A stretch of DNA of 14,477 bases. It comes from Actinomycetota bacterium. Lineage in GTDB: Bacteria > Actinomycetota > Actinomycetes > S36-B12 > UBA5976. Of this stretch, positions 13,287 to 14,477 are shown piece after piece; within the stretch, counting starts at the first letter, position 1, and every line of letters begins with the position of its first letter. The position numbers and the translations under genes were made by a program. The notes beneath the pieces were generated by a model. That model saw only the letters and a list, made by a program, of their open reading frames with translations, was not told the DNA's origin and ran no database searches. Location: positions 1-14,477 of the forward strand of contig CANJRK010000008.1 in the NCBI GenBank assembly GCA_947476765.1. Reading direction: 5' to 3'.

Positions 13287-14366
13287 ATGAGCCAGGACCA
13301 AGCTGTCGCGATTTTTGGCGACTATATGGCAACTGGATTTTGCGAAGCCACTAGTGACATCAAGCGATTAGATCAAGGTGGCTGGTGGGCAGTAACCCAC
13401 ACCTTTGAGGGCGATTTTAAAGCGTTTCGGTTCGATCAAGTCCAGGCGTTGGATTTAGGAGTATTGAGCGATTTAGGATTTCACGACATTGGTGCCCAAC
13501 CAAATGGCATCCCAGTTTTCAGCTGGACATCCTCCATGTCAGAGCAGGTATATCGCGAGGCAGTCGAAACAATTCGTCAAGATATTGCGCGCGGCTGGGT
13601 CTATCAAGCAAATCTCTGTCGAGTGCTATCAGCTCCACTTCAAACAAATCTAAACGCGGTTGGCCTATGGCGTTTGTTGCGTGAACATAATCCAGCACCA
13701 TATTTAAGTGCACTGCAAGTTCCTGCCAGTCTGACGGGCTTAGCCAGCGATGTAAGAATCGTTAGCGCTTCGCCAGAGTTATTTTTGTCGCGTCACAGTC
13801 AGACACTTCGCTCTAGCCCGATTAAAGGTACGGCCAGAGTTGCTAGCGAACTACTCGAAAAAGACAATGCTGAAAATATCATGATTGTTGATTTAGTTCG
13901 TAATGATCTTGGTCAAGTTTGCCAAGCAGGCTCGGTAGCAGTTCTTGAGTTACTTCGACTTGAAGAACACCCTGGCTTGGTTCATTTAGTATCTGACATT
14001 GAGGGTGTATTGCCTGACTTAACTTCGTGGTCTGAAGTATTGCAGGCACTTTCGCCCCCAGGGTCAGTAAGTGGGGCTCCGAAAAGTAGCGCGCTGGAAA
14101 TAATCTCTCGCCTGGAAGCCGCACCGCGCGATATATACTGCGGCGCATTTGGTTGGGTGAACGCAGACAATCACACAGCACAGCTGGCGGTAGGTATTCG
14201 AACTTTCTGGCAAAGCACTCACAATGGTGTGCCCGTAATCAATTTCGGAACTGGTGCAGGCATAACTTGGGGGAGCGACCCACAAGGAGAGTGGAACGAG
14301 ACCGAGCTAAAGGCCAGCCGACTACTGGACATTGCGGCTATGCATAGAGAATCCAACGTAGGCTAA
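13287..14366 (+). CDS. pabB: Chorismate-binding enzyme, probable aminodeoxychorismate synthase component I
   Basis: Predicted to turn chorismate and ammonia into 4-amino-4-deoxychorismate, the first step of 4-aminobenzoate synthesis for folate. The 359-residue protein is mainly the chorismate-binding domain. SASPELFLSR (160-169), SSPIKGTAR with K180 (the PIKGT lysine of PabB-type enzymes), ENIMIVDLVRNDLG (196-209), LSPPGSVSGAPK (255-266), DIYCGAFGW (282-290) and GTGAGITWGSDPQGEWNETELKA (321-343) are all present, so the active site looks intact. It is shorter than E. coli PabB at the N-terminus, as actinobacterial stand-alone forms often are. No glutamine amidotransferase (PabA) is fused or adjacent. 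The next gene, a PabC-like lyase, overlaps by one base (TAATG), which supports PabB over anthranilate or isochorismate synthase. Transcription is probably leaderless. Confidence 0.88.
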   Translation: MSQDQAVAIFGDYMATGFCEATSDIKRLDQGGWWAVTHTFEGDFKAFRFDQVQALDLGVLSDLGFHDIGAQPNGIPVFSWTSSMSEQVYREAVETIRQDIARGWVYQANLCRVLSAPLQTNLNAVGLWRLLREHNPAPYLSALQVPASLTGLASDVRIVSASPELFLSRHSQTLRSSPIKGTARVASELLEKDNAENIMIVDLVRNDLGQVCQAGSVAVLELLRLEEHPGLVHLVSDIEGVLPDLTSWSEVLQALSPPGSVSGAPKSSALEIISRLEAAPRDIYCGAFGWVNADNHTAQLAVGIRTFWQSTHNGVPVINFGTGAGITWGSDPQGEWNETELKASRLLDIAAMHRESNVG

Positions 14367-14477
14367 TGAATATGCAGATAACGCATTATTGGGTTAATGG
14401 TGAATTGGTTCCCACTGCACAAGCAACCATCAGTGTTTTAGATCATGGCTTTACGGTTGCTGATGGGGTATTCGAAA
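14366..14477 (+). CDS. pabC: Class IV PLP aminotransferase fold, probable aminodeoxychorismate lyase (partial, 3' end beyond window)
   Basis: The first 37 codons are visible: MNMQITHYWVNGELVP, then ATISVLDHGFTVADGVFE. The segment LDHGFTVADGVFE is the N-terminal signature of fold-type IV PLP enzymes, shared by aminodeoxychorismate lyase, branched-chain aminotransferase and D-amino acid aminotransferase. Direct coupling to a PabB-like gene (TAATG overlap of 1 base) favours aminodeoxychorismate lyase, which releases pyruvate from 4-amino-4-deoxychorismate to give 4-aminobenzoate. The catalytic lysine and substrate-specificity residues lie beyond the window edge, so the call rests on context. A second in-frame ATG at 14372 could be the true start. 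Confidence 0.8.
   Translation, partial: MNMQITHYWVNGELVPTAQATISVLDHGFTVADGVFE

Noticed and set aside
1..14477. CRISPR, insertion sequence, phage, toxin-antitoxin or defence genes
   Set aside because: No repeat array, transposase, integrase or small paired genes were found; nearly all sequence is assigned to housekeeping genes.

Overview
The window is ordinary core chromosome of an actinobacterium (Actinomycetota). Four proteins belong to families known essentially only from that phylum (DUF3093, DUF3710, DUF3159, DUF3000), and the tRNA trio Gly(GCC)-Cys(GCA)-Val(GAC) is a typical actinobacterial cluster. Base composition looks moderate and AT-leaning by eye, unlike high-GC Streptomyces or Mycobacterium. 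Genes are packed with ATGA or TAATG overlaps. A small-genome, low-GC lineage such as the freshwater acI / Nanopelagicales group fits, but that placement is inference.

Layout. (1) 1-346, minus: 5' part of a DUF3093 membrane protein. (2) 379-2029, plus: a PaaI-like thioesterase, dut (dUTPase) and a DUF3710 gene, each overlapping the next by 4 bases. (3) 2097-3946, plus: a DUF3159 membrane protein and a TRAM/4Fe-4S RNA uridine methyltransferase, also overlapping by 4 bases. (4) 4025-7023, plus: aconitase acnA behind a strong -10 box and a perfect 18-bp palindrome, overlapped by a small gene of unknown function. (5) 7113-8990, plus: dxs, first step of the MEP isoprenoid pathway. (6) 8977-10830, minus: RNase D with HRDC domain and a DUF3000 gene, the former convergent with dxs. 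(7) 10897-11724, plus: an EamA-type transporter. (8) 11732-12871, minus: msrB and a stand-alone RibD-type reductase. (9) 12900-13201, minus: tRNA-Val, tRNA-Cys, tRNA-Gly (transcribed Gly to Cys to Val). (10) 13287-14477, plus: a PabB-like chorismate-binding enzyme and the start of a PabC-like lyase (4-aminobenzoate/folate).

The order DUF3093 / dut / DUF3710 / DUF3159 / TRAM methyltransferase / dxs / RNase D / DUF3000 / msrB / RibD-like matches, from memory, the Rv2698-to-Rv2671 block of Mycobacterium tuberculosis. Here the block is compacted: the Trk potassium genes and the haem genes found there are absent, while acnA, its small partner and the EamA gene are present.

I see no mobile element, CRISPR array, phage gene or defence system, and no clearly new multi-gene system. 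The most useful signals are regulatory: the acnA palindrome over its predicted transcription start; several genes whose -10 box lies 6 bases before the start codon, implying leaderless mRNAs; a stable-RNA-type promoter for the tRNA operon back to back with the pabB promoter; and a 10-bp inverted repeat between the first two divergent genes. No stretch longer than about 100 bases lacks a gene.
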